Positions 46,947 to 55,484 of a DNA stretch of 64,000 bases are shown here, one piece after another. The stretch covers positions 124,001 through 188,000 of the forward strand of contig JBGAKR010000002.1 in NCBI GenBank assembly GCA_044224315.1, read 5' to 3'. Both the position numbers and the translations under genes were made by a program. The first letter of the stretch is position 1; each line of letters starts with the position of its first letter. This DNA is from JAGXTF01 sp044224315. Its GTDB lineage: Bacteria > Bacteroidota > Bacteroidia > NS11-12g > UBA955. The notes under the pieces were generated by a model. The model had not been told where the DNA came from and ran no database searches. It worked only from the letters and a program-made list of their open reading frames with translations.

Positions 46947-48319
46947 AATTTAACGGCCTGACATATCAATCAGGTCTTAGGAATGCACTACCCGGATTCC
47001 TTGTTTTTTTACTTTATTTTATTCTGATAATTTTATGGGCCCAACCCCGCTGGCTTTATACGGATAGTGCCTATCTCATTTTCAGAATTCTAAACCACGA
47101 ACCCCTATTTTTCGACCGGTATGCCAATGAAATACAAATGCTCCCTGCACAATTGGCTGTTAGTCTTAGAGCACCCGCCGCAGTTGTGCTGTTTTTATTG
47201 AACTGCACCCTACCCCTGCTTTATTTTTTTGCGTGGCTTTGGTATAGAAAATCAGATGAGAGAAAAGCTTTAATTTTCCCCCTCTTGCTTATTTGCTCGG
47301 GGTATGAAATGTTCTTTTTGGGGTTCAGTGAAATCCATACTGCCGCGCTTGCATTGGGTATTCTGCTGCAACTCCAGGATGGAAAACCACGCATTCAATC
47401 CTATATTTTTAGTGCGGGTTGGCTATTATTTATGCTTTTTTCTCACCCTGCAGCCTGGCTATTTCTACCCTTTATTTTCTTGTATTATCTATTTACTCCA
47501 AATCTAAAAAAAATATCCTTATTAGTGCCGCTGATTTGCCTGCTTTATATAGGAATTAAATCTATTTGGCGCCCAGAAAACAACCCCTACGATGCTGCAT
47601 TATTTGCCAATCTAACCCATTTAAAAACATGGCAAAAAATACCCGAATTATATAGTACACATTACTTGTATTCGGCTATTTTAAGCTGGCTTCTCCCCGC
47701 ATTGCTCGTGTTTTTTATTGTTATTTTTTTATCAATTTTTATTTACAAATCTCGTGTTACTGCCTTTTTGTTCTTTGGGTACACAATCAGTGCATGCCTT
47801 ATCACCCTGGTTATTTACCAGCAAGGTGAAGCTGCCGTGTTGATGGAAAAATTCTTTTATCCATTGGCCGTAATCATGGTTCTGCCCATGTTTTTATTGA
47901 TAAAAAAATACCATTCAATAGCATACATTTCGTTTATTTTAATTGCACTATTTTATTTTTACGGGGTTTTTAACAAACGGCATTTCTATCTGCAACGCTT
48001 TTCAAAATTGGAAACCTTACATGCAAATTACAGTTCCAAACCCGGTCAAAAATTCTTACTCAATCAGGCACACTTTGCACCCGACACTTTTGGAAGCACC
48101 TGGGCATTGCCATACGAAAGCATGGTTTACAGTGCTTTGCATCATAAAAAAACCTTAAACATAAAAGCCATAAATCTGCAGGATTTACATACGGATAGAT
48201 ATAAAAATACGGATAGTTTATACCACGGGGCCGATTTTGTACCGCCCTTCCCTATTCGCACTTTAAATAAAAAATATTTTCAATTACCCCGCACTTTTTA
48301 CGCAGTAGATAGTCTCTAA
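46943..48319 (+). CDS. Multi-span membrane protein, possibly a GT-C glycosyltransferase
   Basis: A 458-residue protein with about ten membrane helices. An early periplasmic loop has YTDSAYLIFRILNHEPLFFDRYANE, of the type that carries the catalytic Asp in GT-C enzymes, but I cannot assign a family. It is translationally coupled to parE (ATGA) and convergent with the PIG-V-like gene (4-base overlap of stops). The pairing with another glycosyltransferase-like gene supports a role in surface glycans; that is inference. Confidence 0.65.
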   Translation: MKFNGLTYQSGLRNALPGFLVFLLYFILIILWAQPRWLYTDSAYLIFRILNHEPLFFDRYANEIQMLPAQLAVSLRAPAAVVLFLLNCTLPLLYFFAWLWYRKSDERKALIFPLLLICSGYEMFFLGFSEIHTAALALGILLQLQDGKPRIQSYIFSAGWLLFMLFSHPAAWLFLPFIFLYYLFTPNLKKISLLVPLICLLYIGIKSIWRPENNPYDAALFANLTHLKTWQKIPELYSTHYLYSAILSWLLPALLVFFIVIFLSIFIYKSRVTAFLFFGYTISACLITLVIYQQGEAAVLMEKFFYPLAVIMVLPMFLLIKKYHSIAYISFILIALFYFYGVFNKRHFYLQRFSKLETLHANYSSKPGQKFLLNQAHFAPDTFGSTWALPYESMVYSALHHKKTLNIKAINLQDLHTDRYKNTDSLYHGADFVPPFPIRTLNKKYFQLPRTFYAVDSL

Positions 48320-49401
48320 AACGACAACCACCCACTATAACTTACCCAATAAAAATAGGTAAGTAAATTGATTGCCCCCAGCACACAGGCCCATAAAATC
48401 CAGCGTTTATAGAGCATTGCAAATATGGATTCGAAAGCAGGAATTATTACCGAAAAATACCGCTGATACGAATTAATATTTCCGGTAATCAAGGGGAAAA
48501 TGGCATTCAAGGCAACAAATATTTTGTTGGACAGTGTAGCTTTTCTCATAGCAAAAACCGTAATGCATAAAAGTAAGCACACATAGGTAGAAAGCAATTG
48601 TACATCCCAGCGACCATGCCGGAAAAGGGACTCCCATGGCCATGTATAATGCCTGCCCCAGGCTGCCTGAGAATGCGAAAAAGCCAGTGCATCACCGCAA
48701 TGAAAATGTAAATACAGCATCCAGGTAATTACACCCAAAACCGCACCAGAAAGCGATAAAACCAGCAAAATATGCACCCTGCTTTTTAGCAATTTCAACC
48801 ACCCTGCATCTTCGGCAATTACAAATGCCAAACCAGCACTCATAATCAATCCGGTAGGCCTGCAAAGCGCCATTAAATAGGTGGCAAAAAACAAATATAT
48901 CCAGCGTTTGTTTTTAATTTCAATCAAGGCCCAAAGCAGCAAAATAGAAAATAATTGTTCGGTATAAAAACTATGAAAAAAATAATGAAACGGAAACAAT
49001 TGATAGAGCACTGTAAAAACAAATGCAGTTTTTGCCTGTATATTTATTTTAATTAAATATTTATACAAAGTATAGATCCACACATAGGTTAAAACCAAAT
49101 GCAGGATTAGAGCTGCGGAGATATATCCACCGGTAATTTTTAAAAAAATACGCAACAAAAACGGATACAATGGAAAAAATGGAAATGGTGTTTGCTCCCA
49201 GGGTTGGGGTGGATTTTGCGGATACCAATCGGCTGCAATTAAATGATACCAGCCACTGTCATTACGAGCCAGCACATCAAATAACTGCTCCCAGCCATTC
49301 CATCCGCCGGGCAATAAATTGCCAAAAAGCACCAGAAATGCCTTAAACCCAAAGGCAAAAAGCAAAGCAAGTTTTAAATATTTCCGGTATGCCGGATCCA
49401 T
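48316..49401 (-). CDS. PIG-V-like mannosyltransferase (GT-C)
   Basis: A 361-residue membrane protein with about nine helices. RNDSGWYHLIAADWYP holds the acidic first-loop motif, PFPFFPLYPFLLRI is a family hallmark, and LFPFHYFFHSFYTEQLFSILLLWAL completes the PIG-V pattern. PIG-V enzymes add mannose from a lipid carrier on the outer face of the membrane. The ATG at 49401 is preferred over TTG 49410, which would overlap the -7 element. Confidence 0.78.
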   Translation of the reverse strand: MDPAYRKYLKLALLFAFGFKAFLVLFGNLLPGGWNGWEQLFDVLARNDSGWYHLIAADWYPQNPPQPWEQTPFPFFPLYPFLLRIFLKITGGYISAALILHLVLTYVWIYTLYKYLIKINIQAKTAFVFTVLYQLFPFHYFFHSFYTEQLFSILLLWALIEIKNKRWIYLFFATYLMALCRPTGLIMSAGLAFVIAEDAGWLKLLKSRVHILLVLSLSGAVLGVITWMLYLHFHCGDALAFSHSQAAWGRHYTWPWESLFRHGRWDVQLLSTYVCLLLCITVFAMRKATLSNKIFVALNAIFPLITGNINSYQRYFSVIIPAFESIFAMLYKRWILWACVLGAINLLTYFYWVSYSGWLSF

Positions 49402-49407
49402 AGTCTG

Positions 49408-49415
49408 CAAATGTA
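49408..49415 (-). promoter_or_regulatory. -7 element of the PIG-V-like gene
   Basis: TACATTTG on the minus strand is a perfect match and ends 6 bases before the ATG at 49401. It starts just after the ahcY terminator. Confidence 0.5.
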
Positions 49416-49424
49416 TGAAATAAA

Positions 49425-49454
49425 AAAAGCCATCCTGTATGCAGAATGGCTTTT
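49425..49454 (-). terminator. Terminator of ahcY
   Basis: On the minus strand a 13-bp stem with one G-U pair and a 4-base loop is followed by a run of T. It begins 18 bases after the ahcY stop. Confidence 0.88.
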
Positions 49455-49472
49455 AAGGTATTTAAAACAGAA

Positions 49473-50789
49473 TTAATATCTGTATTGATCCTTTTTAAAC
49501 GGACCGTTTACAGAAACACCAATGTAATCGGCTTGTTCCTGAGACAGTTCGGTGAGCTCTACACCAATTTGAGCAAGATGCAGGCGTGCTACCTTTTCAT
49601 CCAGGTGCTTAGGCAACACATACACTTTGTTGTCGTAATCGCTGTGGTTTTTCCAAAGTTCCATCTGCGCCAGGGTTTGGTTGGTAAATGAGTTACTCAT
49701 TACAAAACTTGGATGACCCATTGCACAACCCAGATTTACCAAACGACCTTCGGCCAGAATGATAAGTTCTTTTCCGTCTACATTGTAAACATCCACCTGA
49801 GGTTTGATGGTGTATTTTGTGCTGCCGTAGTGGCCGTTCAACCAGGCAATATCAATCTCGTTGTCGAAGTGACCAATGTTGCACACAATGGTCTTATCGT
49901 TCATGAGTTTGAAGTGTTTTTCGGTTACAATATTGCAGTTACCAGTAGCAGTTACCACGATATTGGCACGTGGAATGGCATTCTCCAGTTTTTTAACTTC
50001 AAAGCCATCCATGGCAGCTTGCAAAGCACAGATAGGGTCGATTTCGGTAACGATTACACGGGCTCCGCTTCCACGAAGGCTTTCGGCGCTGCCTTTACCT
50101 ACATCACCATAACCGCAAACTACTGCTACTTTACCGGCCATCATAATATCAGTTGCTCGGCGAATGGCATCTACCAAACTTTCTTTGCAACCGTATTTGT
50201 TATCGAATTTGCTTTTGGTAACACTGTCATTTACGTTGATGGCTGGAACAGGCAGAGTGCCTTTGGCCACTCTTTCGTATAAACGGTGCACACCGGTGGT
50301 GGTTTCTTCGCTGATACCTTTGATACCTGAAGCCAGCTCTGGATATTTATCCAACACAACGTTGGTAAGGTCGCCGCCGTCATCCAGAATCATGTTCAGG
50401 GGCTGACGATCGGGGCCAAAGAACAAGGTTTGTTCAATGCACCATTCGTATTCCTCTTCGGTAAGACCTTTCCAGGCGTAAACCGGAATACCGGCAGCGG
50501 CAATAGCAGCGGCGGCGTGGTCTTGGGTAGAGAAAATATTACATGAACTCCAGGTAACCTCGGCACCCAGTTCTTTCAAGGTTTCGATAAGTACAGCGGT
50601 TTGGATGGTCATGTGCAGGCAGCCGGCAATGCGGGCACCTTTCAATGGCTGTTCGGCGCGATATTCATCACGGATAGCCATAAGACCGGGCATTTCTGCT
50701 TCGGCCATTTTTATTTCTTTGCGGCCCCACTCGGCCAGAGAAATGTCTTTTACTTTGTAAGGAACGTAAGTTTGAGTTTCGCTTGTCAT
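49473..50789 (-). CDS. ahcY: Adenosylhomocysteinase
   Basis: A 438-residue enzyme that splits S-adenosylhomocysteine to adenosine and homocysteine, closing the methylation cycle. Signatures: SSCNIFSTQDHAAAAI, ILDDGGDLTN, EETTTGVHRLY, NVNDSVTKSKFDNKYGC and the NAD-binding CGYGDVGKGSA, with the C-terminal KDQYRY that reaches into the neighbouring subunit. It is full length. Its promoter is TAACTTTG (50806-50813). No SAH riboswitch fits the 16-base leader. Confidence 0.97.
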   Translation of the reverse strand: MTSETQTYVPYKVKDISLAEWGRKEIKMAEAEMPGLMAIRDEYRAEQPLKGARIAGCLHMTIQTAVLIETLKELGAEVTWSSCNIFSTQDHAAAAIAAAGIPVYAWKGLTEEEYEWCIEQTLFFGPDRQPLNMILDDGGDLTNVVLDKYPELASGIKGISEETTTGVHRLYERVAKGTLPVPAINVNDSVTKSKFDNKYGCKESLVDAIRRATDIMMAGKVAVVCGYGDVGKGSAESLRGSGARVIVTEIDPICALQAAMDGFEVKKLENAIPRANIVVTATGNCNIVTEKHFKLMNDKTIVCNIGHFDNEIDIAWLNGHYGSTKYTIKPQVDVYNVDGKELIILAEGRLVNLGCAMGHPSFVMSNSFTNQTLAQMELWKNHSDYDNKVYVLPKHLDEKVARLHLAQIGVELTELSQEQADYIGVSVNGPFKKDQYRY

Positions 50790-50805
50790 TGTTAAATTCG
50801 GGGTG

Positions 50806-50813
50806 CAAAGTTA
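50806..50813 (-). promoter_or_regulatory. -7 element of ahcY
   Basis: TAACTTTG on the minus strand is a perfect match 16 bases before the ATG. No TTTG lies at the 19-base distance, so the -33 region is weak. Confidence 0.55.
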
Positions 50814-50908
50814 GTAAAAAAACTGCAACAAATCACAGTCCCAGCAACACTTTCGAATTGTTTAACACTTGAACAGTAAAGGAACGAAAAAATTAAACAG
50901 CCTGCGGG

Positions 50909-51028
50909 TTAAAAACCGCAATTACAGCCTTTATTGGCATGGCTTTTAGAAGCAGACCTGGGGGTGCCGCAAGAAACCGCGGCAATGCCTACAAGTGCGA
51001 TAAGGGCAAGAATCAGGCGCATTTTCAT
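50909..51028 (-). CDS. 39-residue small lipoprotein
   Basis: This frame reads MKMRLILALIALVGIAAVSC, with lipobox AVSC at residue 20, then a 19-residue Lys/Ser/His tail ending GCNCGF and TAA. A short lipoprotein precursor with a Cys pair at its end is a credible secreted micro-protein. A perfect -7 element (TATCTTTG) ends 4 bases before the ATG, and a second copy lies 16 bases further up. It is too short for usual gene-finding cut-offs. Function unknown: the two tail Cys could bind metal. Confidence 0.7.
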   Translation of the reverse strand: MKMRLILALIALVGIAAVSCGTPRSASKSHANKGCNCGF

Positions 51029-51032
51029 ATTG

Positions 51033-51040
51033 CAAAGATA
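51033..51040 (-). promoter_or_regulatory. -7 element of the small lipoprotein gene
   Basis: TATCTTTG on the minus strand, 4 bases before the ATG, with a second identical element at 51049-51056. Confidence 0.5.
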
Positions 51041-51073
51041 AGTTGGTACAAAGATAGAACGAAAAATTTAACT

Positions 51074-51081
51074 TAAAATTG
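51074..51081 (+). promoter_or_regulatory. -7-like element of dedA
   Basis: TAAAATTG, one base off consensus, 9 bases before the ATG at 51091. Same ATTG variant as before parE and the DUF1295 gene. Confidence 0.35.
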
Positions 51082-51090
51082 CACCTGCAA

Positions 51091-51747
51091 ATGACAATTC
51101 TCAATATTTTTTCCGATGGCCTGGACTTTCTGCTGCACCTGAACAAATACCTCGAAGCCTGGATGCAGGAGTATGGAAACTGGCTGTACGGCATACTATT
51201 CCTCATTATTTTTGTAGAAACCGGCTTGGTAGTGATGCCCCTTTTACCTGGCGACTCGCTGCTATTTGCCGCTGGTGCCCTGGCTGCCAACCCTGCCAAT
51301 CATTTCAGCATTTACCTGCTCATCCCCCTGCTTATACTGGCTGCTTTGCTTGGCGATAATACCAATTATCTGATTGGAAGTAAATTTGGAATCAGGGTTT
51401 TCGACCTCAAATGGAAGTTCCTGAAACGCGAATATCTCGATAAAACCCATGCTTTTTTCGAAAAACACGGCGGTAAATCTCTCATTATGGCCCGCTTTGT
51501 GCCCATTGTACGCACTTTTGCCCCTTTTGCAGCAGGCCTCGGCACTATGACATATCGCAAATTTATTGTCTATTGCATTAGCGGTGCGGTGCTCTGGGTT
51601 ACCTCCATATCATTGCTGGGATATATGCTAGGAAGTAATGAATGGGTTAAAAAGAATTTCGAAATCGTAGTTTTTGGAATTATTGGCATTTCTCTGATGC
51701 CCATCGTTTTCCAATATTTCAAATCCAAATTCGCCAAAAAAAATTAA
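51091..51747 (+). CDS. DedA-family membrane protein
   Basis: A 218-residue inner-membrane protein of the DedA/VTT family. Signatures are FVETGLVVMPLLPGDSLLFAAGALAA, the GDNTNYLIGSKFG segment, and FLDK-type KTHAFFEKHGGKSLIMARFVPIVRTFAPFAAGLGTMTYRKF. DedA proteins are flippase-like transporters that recycle undecaprenyl phosphate or other lipids. ATG 51091 is chosen over TTG 51079. The aroE TTG start follows after 4 bases. Confidence 0.9.
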   Translation: MTILNIFSDGLDFLLHLNKYLEAWMQEYGNWLYGILFLIIFVETGLVVMPLLPGDSLLFAAGALAANPANHFSIYLLIPLLILAALLGDNTNYLIGSKFGIRVFDLKWKFLKREYLDKTHAFFEKHGGKSLIMARFVPIVRTFAPFAAGLGTMTYRKFIVYCISGAVLWVTSISLLGYMLGSNEWVKKNFEIVVFGIIGISLMPIVFQYFKSKFAKKN

Positions 51748-51751
51748 TAAT

Positions 51752-52510
51752 TTGAAACTGCTGGGCTTAATTGGAAATCCGGTTGCACATAGCCGTTCTC
51801 CCCAAATTTTTGCCCGCTTTTTTCAATCCGAATTGCTTACCGATTGGGAATACCAGCTATTTCCACTTGAAAACATTGATGCATTGTCAGAATTAATTGC
51901 ACAAAATCTTCAATTAATTGGGTTCAACGTTACCATCCCTTACAAACAACAAATTATTCCCCACCTGCATATACTCAGTCCTGAAGCGCGGTTTGCCGGG
52001 GCGGTAAATACGGTTTTGGTGGTGCGCAAAACAGATCGCATTTATTTAACCGGGCATAATACCGATGTTTTTGGGTTTGAAAAATCATTGGGAAATACAA
52101 ATTTTAAGACCCATTCAAACGCCCTGATACTTGGAACTGGCGGGGCTTCCAAAGCAGTACAATATGTTTTACAACAACATAAAATTCCTTTTCAACTGGT
52201 AAGCCGAAAAATGGGAAACAATCAAATTTCGTATGCAGATTTAAATCAGCAAGTTATGGAGCAACACACATTCATTATCAATACCACCCCATTGGGAATG
52301 GAACCCGATACTGAAAGCTTCCCTCCTATTCCTTACGAATTTTTGACTCCTTTTCATTATTGTTACGACCTGGTATACAAGCCCGAAAAAACCCAATTCT
52401 TAGCATTGGCCGAAGAAAAAGGGGCTTCCATCCAAAATGGCATGCAAATGCTCCAATTTCAGGCCGAGAAGGCATGGGAATTGTTTAAGTTAAACGCACA
52501 AAATTCATGA
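51752..52510 (+). CDS. aroE: Shikimate dehydrogenase
   Basis: A 252-residue enzyme of the shikimate pathway, reducing dehydroshikimate with NADPH. Motifs: GLIGNPVAHSRSPQIF (shikimate binding), GFNVTIPYKQQI (catalytic Lys), GAVNTV, GTGGASKAVQYVL (nucleotide binding), INTTPLGM and the closing QFQAEKAWELF. The start is TTG at 51752, since no ATG precedes the conserved LLGLIGNP. It overlaps the next gene by ATGA. Confidence 0.94.
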   Translation: MKLLGLIGNPVAHSRSPQIFARFFQSELLTDWEYQLFPLENIDALSELIAQNLQLIGFNVTIPYKQQIIPHLHILSPEARFAGAVNTVLVVRKTDRIYLTGHNTDVFGFEKSLGNTNFKTHSNALILGTGGASKAVQYVLQQHKIPFQLVSRKMGNNQISYADLNQQVMEQHTFIINTTPLGMEPDTESFPPIPYEFLTPFHYCYDLVYKPEKTQFLALAEEKGASIQNGMQMLQFQAEKAWELFKLNAQNS

Positions 52511-55164
52511 ATTCTATCATAAAAGCAATGCTGATTTGTGTTGCACTTGTATCCTGCAATCTTTTCCATAAAAAAAACCACAATAAGGGTGACGAAATTG
52601 TATTGTTTGATACCGCCAAATTTTACCCCGAAGGAACACCGGAATACAATGCCAGCGAAACCTGGAATGCAGAAGGAGAAATACTTTTTGCCAATTACAA
52701 ACCCAGCCGAAGTAAAATTTGGGTGCTAAAACATACCGATTTGGATGTGCGATTTGATTTCGAAAAACGCCGCATGTATGGCACTGCCTACATTACAGCT
52801 GCACCTTATGCCGAAATGCAGGACACCCTTGCCCTGGATGCTAAAAACCTTGAAATATTAAGCGTATTATTTAAAAGTCCGGGACAAGAAAAACCCGCAC
52901 CTCTACTGAATTATATTTACGAAGACAGCGCAATTTTAAAAATTATTTTCCCAGCTAAAATCAACATAAAAACATATACTACCATTTGTATAAATTACAT
53001 TTCCAAACCCTATGAAATAGGCAAAACAGGGGGCAATGCGGCTATCACAGACGACCGCGGTTTATTCTTTGTAAACCACGATTTACGCGACCCATCAAAA
53101 CCCCGCCAAATATGGACCCAGGGCGAAACAGAAAGTAATAGTCACTGGTTACCCACAATTGATGCGCCCAATCAAAAAATGACCCAAAAAATAACCATGA
53201 CAGTACCCGATACCATGGTTACTCTAAGCAACGGAAATTTAATCCGTTCTACAAAAAACAACAACCAAACCCGTACTGATATTTGGGAACAAAAAAATCC
53301 ACATGCCCCTTACCTGGCCATGATGGCGGTAGGCAACTGGTCGGTCATAAAAGATAAATGGCGTGGCAGGGAGGTGAATTATCTGGTAGAAAAAAAATTC
53401 GAACCCTATGCAAAATTGAATTTCGGAAATACTCCGGAGATGATGGAATTTTTTAGCAATTACACCGGTGTGCCTTTTGCCTGGGACAAATTCAGCCAGG
53501 TGGTTGTGCGCGAATTTGTAAGTGGAGCCATGGAAAACACCTCAGCTACTGTGCACATGGAGGCTTTGCAACAAACACCTGAGCAGTTTGAAGACAAATC
53601 GATGGAAGATTATGTAAGCCACGAACTGTTTCACCAATGGTTTGGCGATTTGGTTACCACCGAAAGCTGGGCCAATATTACCGTAAACGAAAGTTTTGCC
53701 ACATATGGAGAATATTTATGGCGCAGATATAAATACGGACAACAAAGCGCAGATTTTATTCTGGACCAGTTCAGGGATGAGTATAACTGGCTGGGTATTG
53801 ATGAAGAAAAAAAACTGGTGCGCTTTGATTATGAAAAAACCGGAGAAGTTTTTGACAATGTAAGTTACCAAAAAGGGGCGCTGATTTTACACATGTTGCA
53901 ATATGCAATTGGTGAAGAAATATTTAAAAAAGGCATTAATATTTATTTAGAGAAATACAGATTCGGAACTGCTGAAGCCGACGATCTTAGAGAAGCCATG
54001 GAAGAAGCCAGCGGAAAAGACCTCCACTGGTTTTGGGATGAATGGTATTACGGAAAAGGACATCCGAAAATATCCCTGATTTTGGATTACGATAAGGGCA
54101 CAAAAAATTACAGTTTAAATGTACAACAAACCCAAACTTTTCGCAATGCATTTGTATTTCCCGTAAAAATTATTTGGCTTGAAAATGGCACTATAAAAAG
54201 CAAAACCGTTCAAATAACCACACGCAACCAAAGCATTTCACTAAACACAACTAAAGCGCCCGATTGGTGTATTTTTGATGCCGACAATGCTTTATTGGCC
54301 GAATTAAATACCCCCTTGGTATCGAATGCAGAAATAGACAAACAAATTTTACAACTTTTTGAAGCCTATAAATACGCTACAGCGGCGGGGTTAAAATACC
54401 GCTTGTTTGCCGAGGCCGCAGATTTGGCCGAATTTTCGCAAAACGAAAATACAAGAAAACTATTCGCTCCTTTTTTGCGCACCGCCTTGCATTCCAATTA
54501 TTCCTTTACCTTAAACCGGGCTCTGCGCTACGAAAACTCAGTGGTAAACCCTGAGATTTTGGCCGATGGAATTACACCCGATACTTTGTATAAACTCATT
54601 GACAATGTGGCATTGCCAGCCGAAAGCCGGGCATTGGCTATTGCCTCACTTTACTATATGAAAGCCCCCGACGATTCGATTTTTGCCTACACTTCAGATC
54701 CCAGCCCTGCCGTAAGTTCGCGCGCAATTACCTTGTTAAGCACCACCGGTAAATGGATGGATAAAGGAATGGATAAAATGTCGAAAGAAACCAATCCGTT
54801 TTTGGCGCAGGAATGGGCAAAAAAATTGTTGGGTTCCGGGCAAATCAATAAAATTGAAATTTTAAATCGATTTTTTACCAATCCTTCCATTGAATTACAA
54901 AATATAAACAATGTAATCAGGAGTGTTTTTTCTGAATCAAACAATGAGGAAGATGCGAGTATTGCTGAATATTTATTTGAAAAATTTAAAAGAGAAAATA
55001 AAATCAACCACATTAAAATCATGGCATTGCAACTCGAAGGTGAACTTTATTATCTAACCAAAGAAATTACCCGATTGGAGGAAGACCATGTAACCCCCGA
55101 GAAAATACAGCTCGAAAAAAAATCGATTTACGAAAAGATTATTCAATACCGCAACCAGCTCTAA
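52507..55164 (+). CDS. M1-family metallo-aminopeptidase lipoprotein
   Basis: An 885-residue lipoprotein (LVSC lipobox near residue 18). An N-terminal beta domain (about 60-250) precedes the gluzincin core with substrate motif SGAMENTSAT and zinc motif HELFHQW, followed 18 residues later by the third ligand Glu in NESFATYGEYL. A helical C-terminal region (about 610-885) resembles the aminopeptidase N cap. It removes N-terminal residues from peptides in the periplasm or at the surface. It is translationally coupled to aroE, an unexpected pairing. Confidence 0.92.
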   Translation: MNSIIKAMLICVALVSCNLFHKKNHNKGDEIVLFDTAKFYPEGTPEYNASETWNAEGEILFANYKPSRSKIWVLKHTDLDVRFDFEKRRMYGTAYITAAPYAEMQDTLALDAKNLEILSVLFKSPGQEKPAPLLNYIYEDSAILKIIFPAKINIKTYTTICINYISKPYEIGKTGGNAAITDDRGLFFVNHDLRDPSKPRQIWTQGETESNSHWLPTIDAPNQKMTQKITMTVPDTMVTLSNGNLIRSTKNNNQTRTDIWEQKNPHAPYLAMMAVGNWSVIKDKWRGREVNYLVEKKFEPYAKLNFGNTPEMMEFFSNYTGVPFAWDKFSQVVVREFVSGAMENTSATVHMEALQQTPEQFEDKSMEDYVSHELFHQWFGDLVTTESWANITVNESFATYGEYLWRRYKYGQQSADFILDQFRDEYNWLGIDEEKKLVRFDYEKTGEVFDNVSYQKGALILHMLQYAIGEEIFKKGINIYLEKYRFGTAEADDLREAMEEASGKDLHWFWDEWYYGKGHPKISLILDYDKGTKNYSLNVQQTQTFRNAFVFPVKIIWLENGTIKSKTVQITTRNQSISLNTTKAPDWCIFDADNALLAELNTPLVSNAEIDKQILQLFEAYKYATAAGLKYRLFAEAADLAEFSQNENTRKLFAPFLRTALHSNYSFTLNRALRYENSVVNPEILADGITPDTLYKLIDNVALPAESRALAIASLYYMKAPDDSIFAYTSDPSPAVSSRAITLLSTTGKWMDKGMDKMSKETNPFLAQEWAKKLLGSGQINKIEILNRFFTNPSIELQNINNVIRSVFSESNNEEDASIAEYLFEKFKRENKINHIKIMALQLEGELYYLTKEITRLEEDHVTPEKIQLEKKSIYEKIIQYRNQL

Positions 55165-55231
55165 CCATTCTGCTCAATACCCCAGTTGGGGTATTCGCAG
55201 GCTAATTGTGGAAATGGGGGCCGATTAAACC

Positions 55232-55239
55232 TAAATTTG
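55232..55239 (+). promoter_or_regulatory. -7 element of feoAB
   Basis: TAAATTTG is a perfect match, 14 bases before the feoA ATG. TTG lies 23 bases upstream (55206-55208), at the far end of the allowed spacing. No Fur box is obvious. Confidence 0.5.
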
Positions 55240-55253
55240 CAGCTTGTAAGAAA

Positions 55254-55484
55254 ATGGTTTTGAATGCAGCAGAACTGAAGGTAGGGCAAAAAGCCAAAAT
55301 TCTGAAAATCCAGGAAAGCCGATTTACCCGCCGGCTTTTTGAAATGGGCTGTGTACCCGGAACATTTATTACCCTTGAATTTAAATCGCCCGCCGGCGAC
55401 CCCATCGCATTTGATATAAATGGCTACACACTGGGTCTGCGAATTTCTGAGGCCAGCTTAATTGAGGTAGATTCACTTGATTGA
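55254..55484 (+). CDS. feoA: FeoA, ferrous iron transport accessory protein
   Basis: A 76-residue SH3-like protein with the FeoA pattern (LKVGQKAKILKI, RRLFEMGCVPGT, DPIAFDINGYTLGLRISEASLIEV). It works with FeoB at the inner membrane. ATG 55254 is used; a TTG at 55206 would precede the promoter. The feoB TTG start lies 8 bases inside this gene. Confidence 0.9.
   Translation: MVLNAAELKVGQKAKILKIQESRFTRRLFEMGCVPGTFITLEFKSPAGDPIAFDINGYTLGLRISEASLIEVDSLD

Noticed and set aside
50790..50908. Possible SAM or SAH riboswitch before ahcY
   Set aside because: The leader after the -7 element is only about 16 bases, far too short for a riboswitch.
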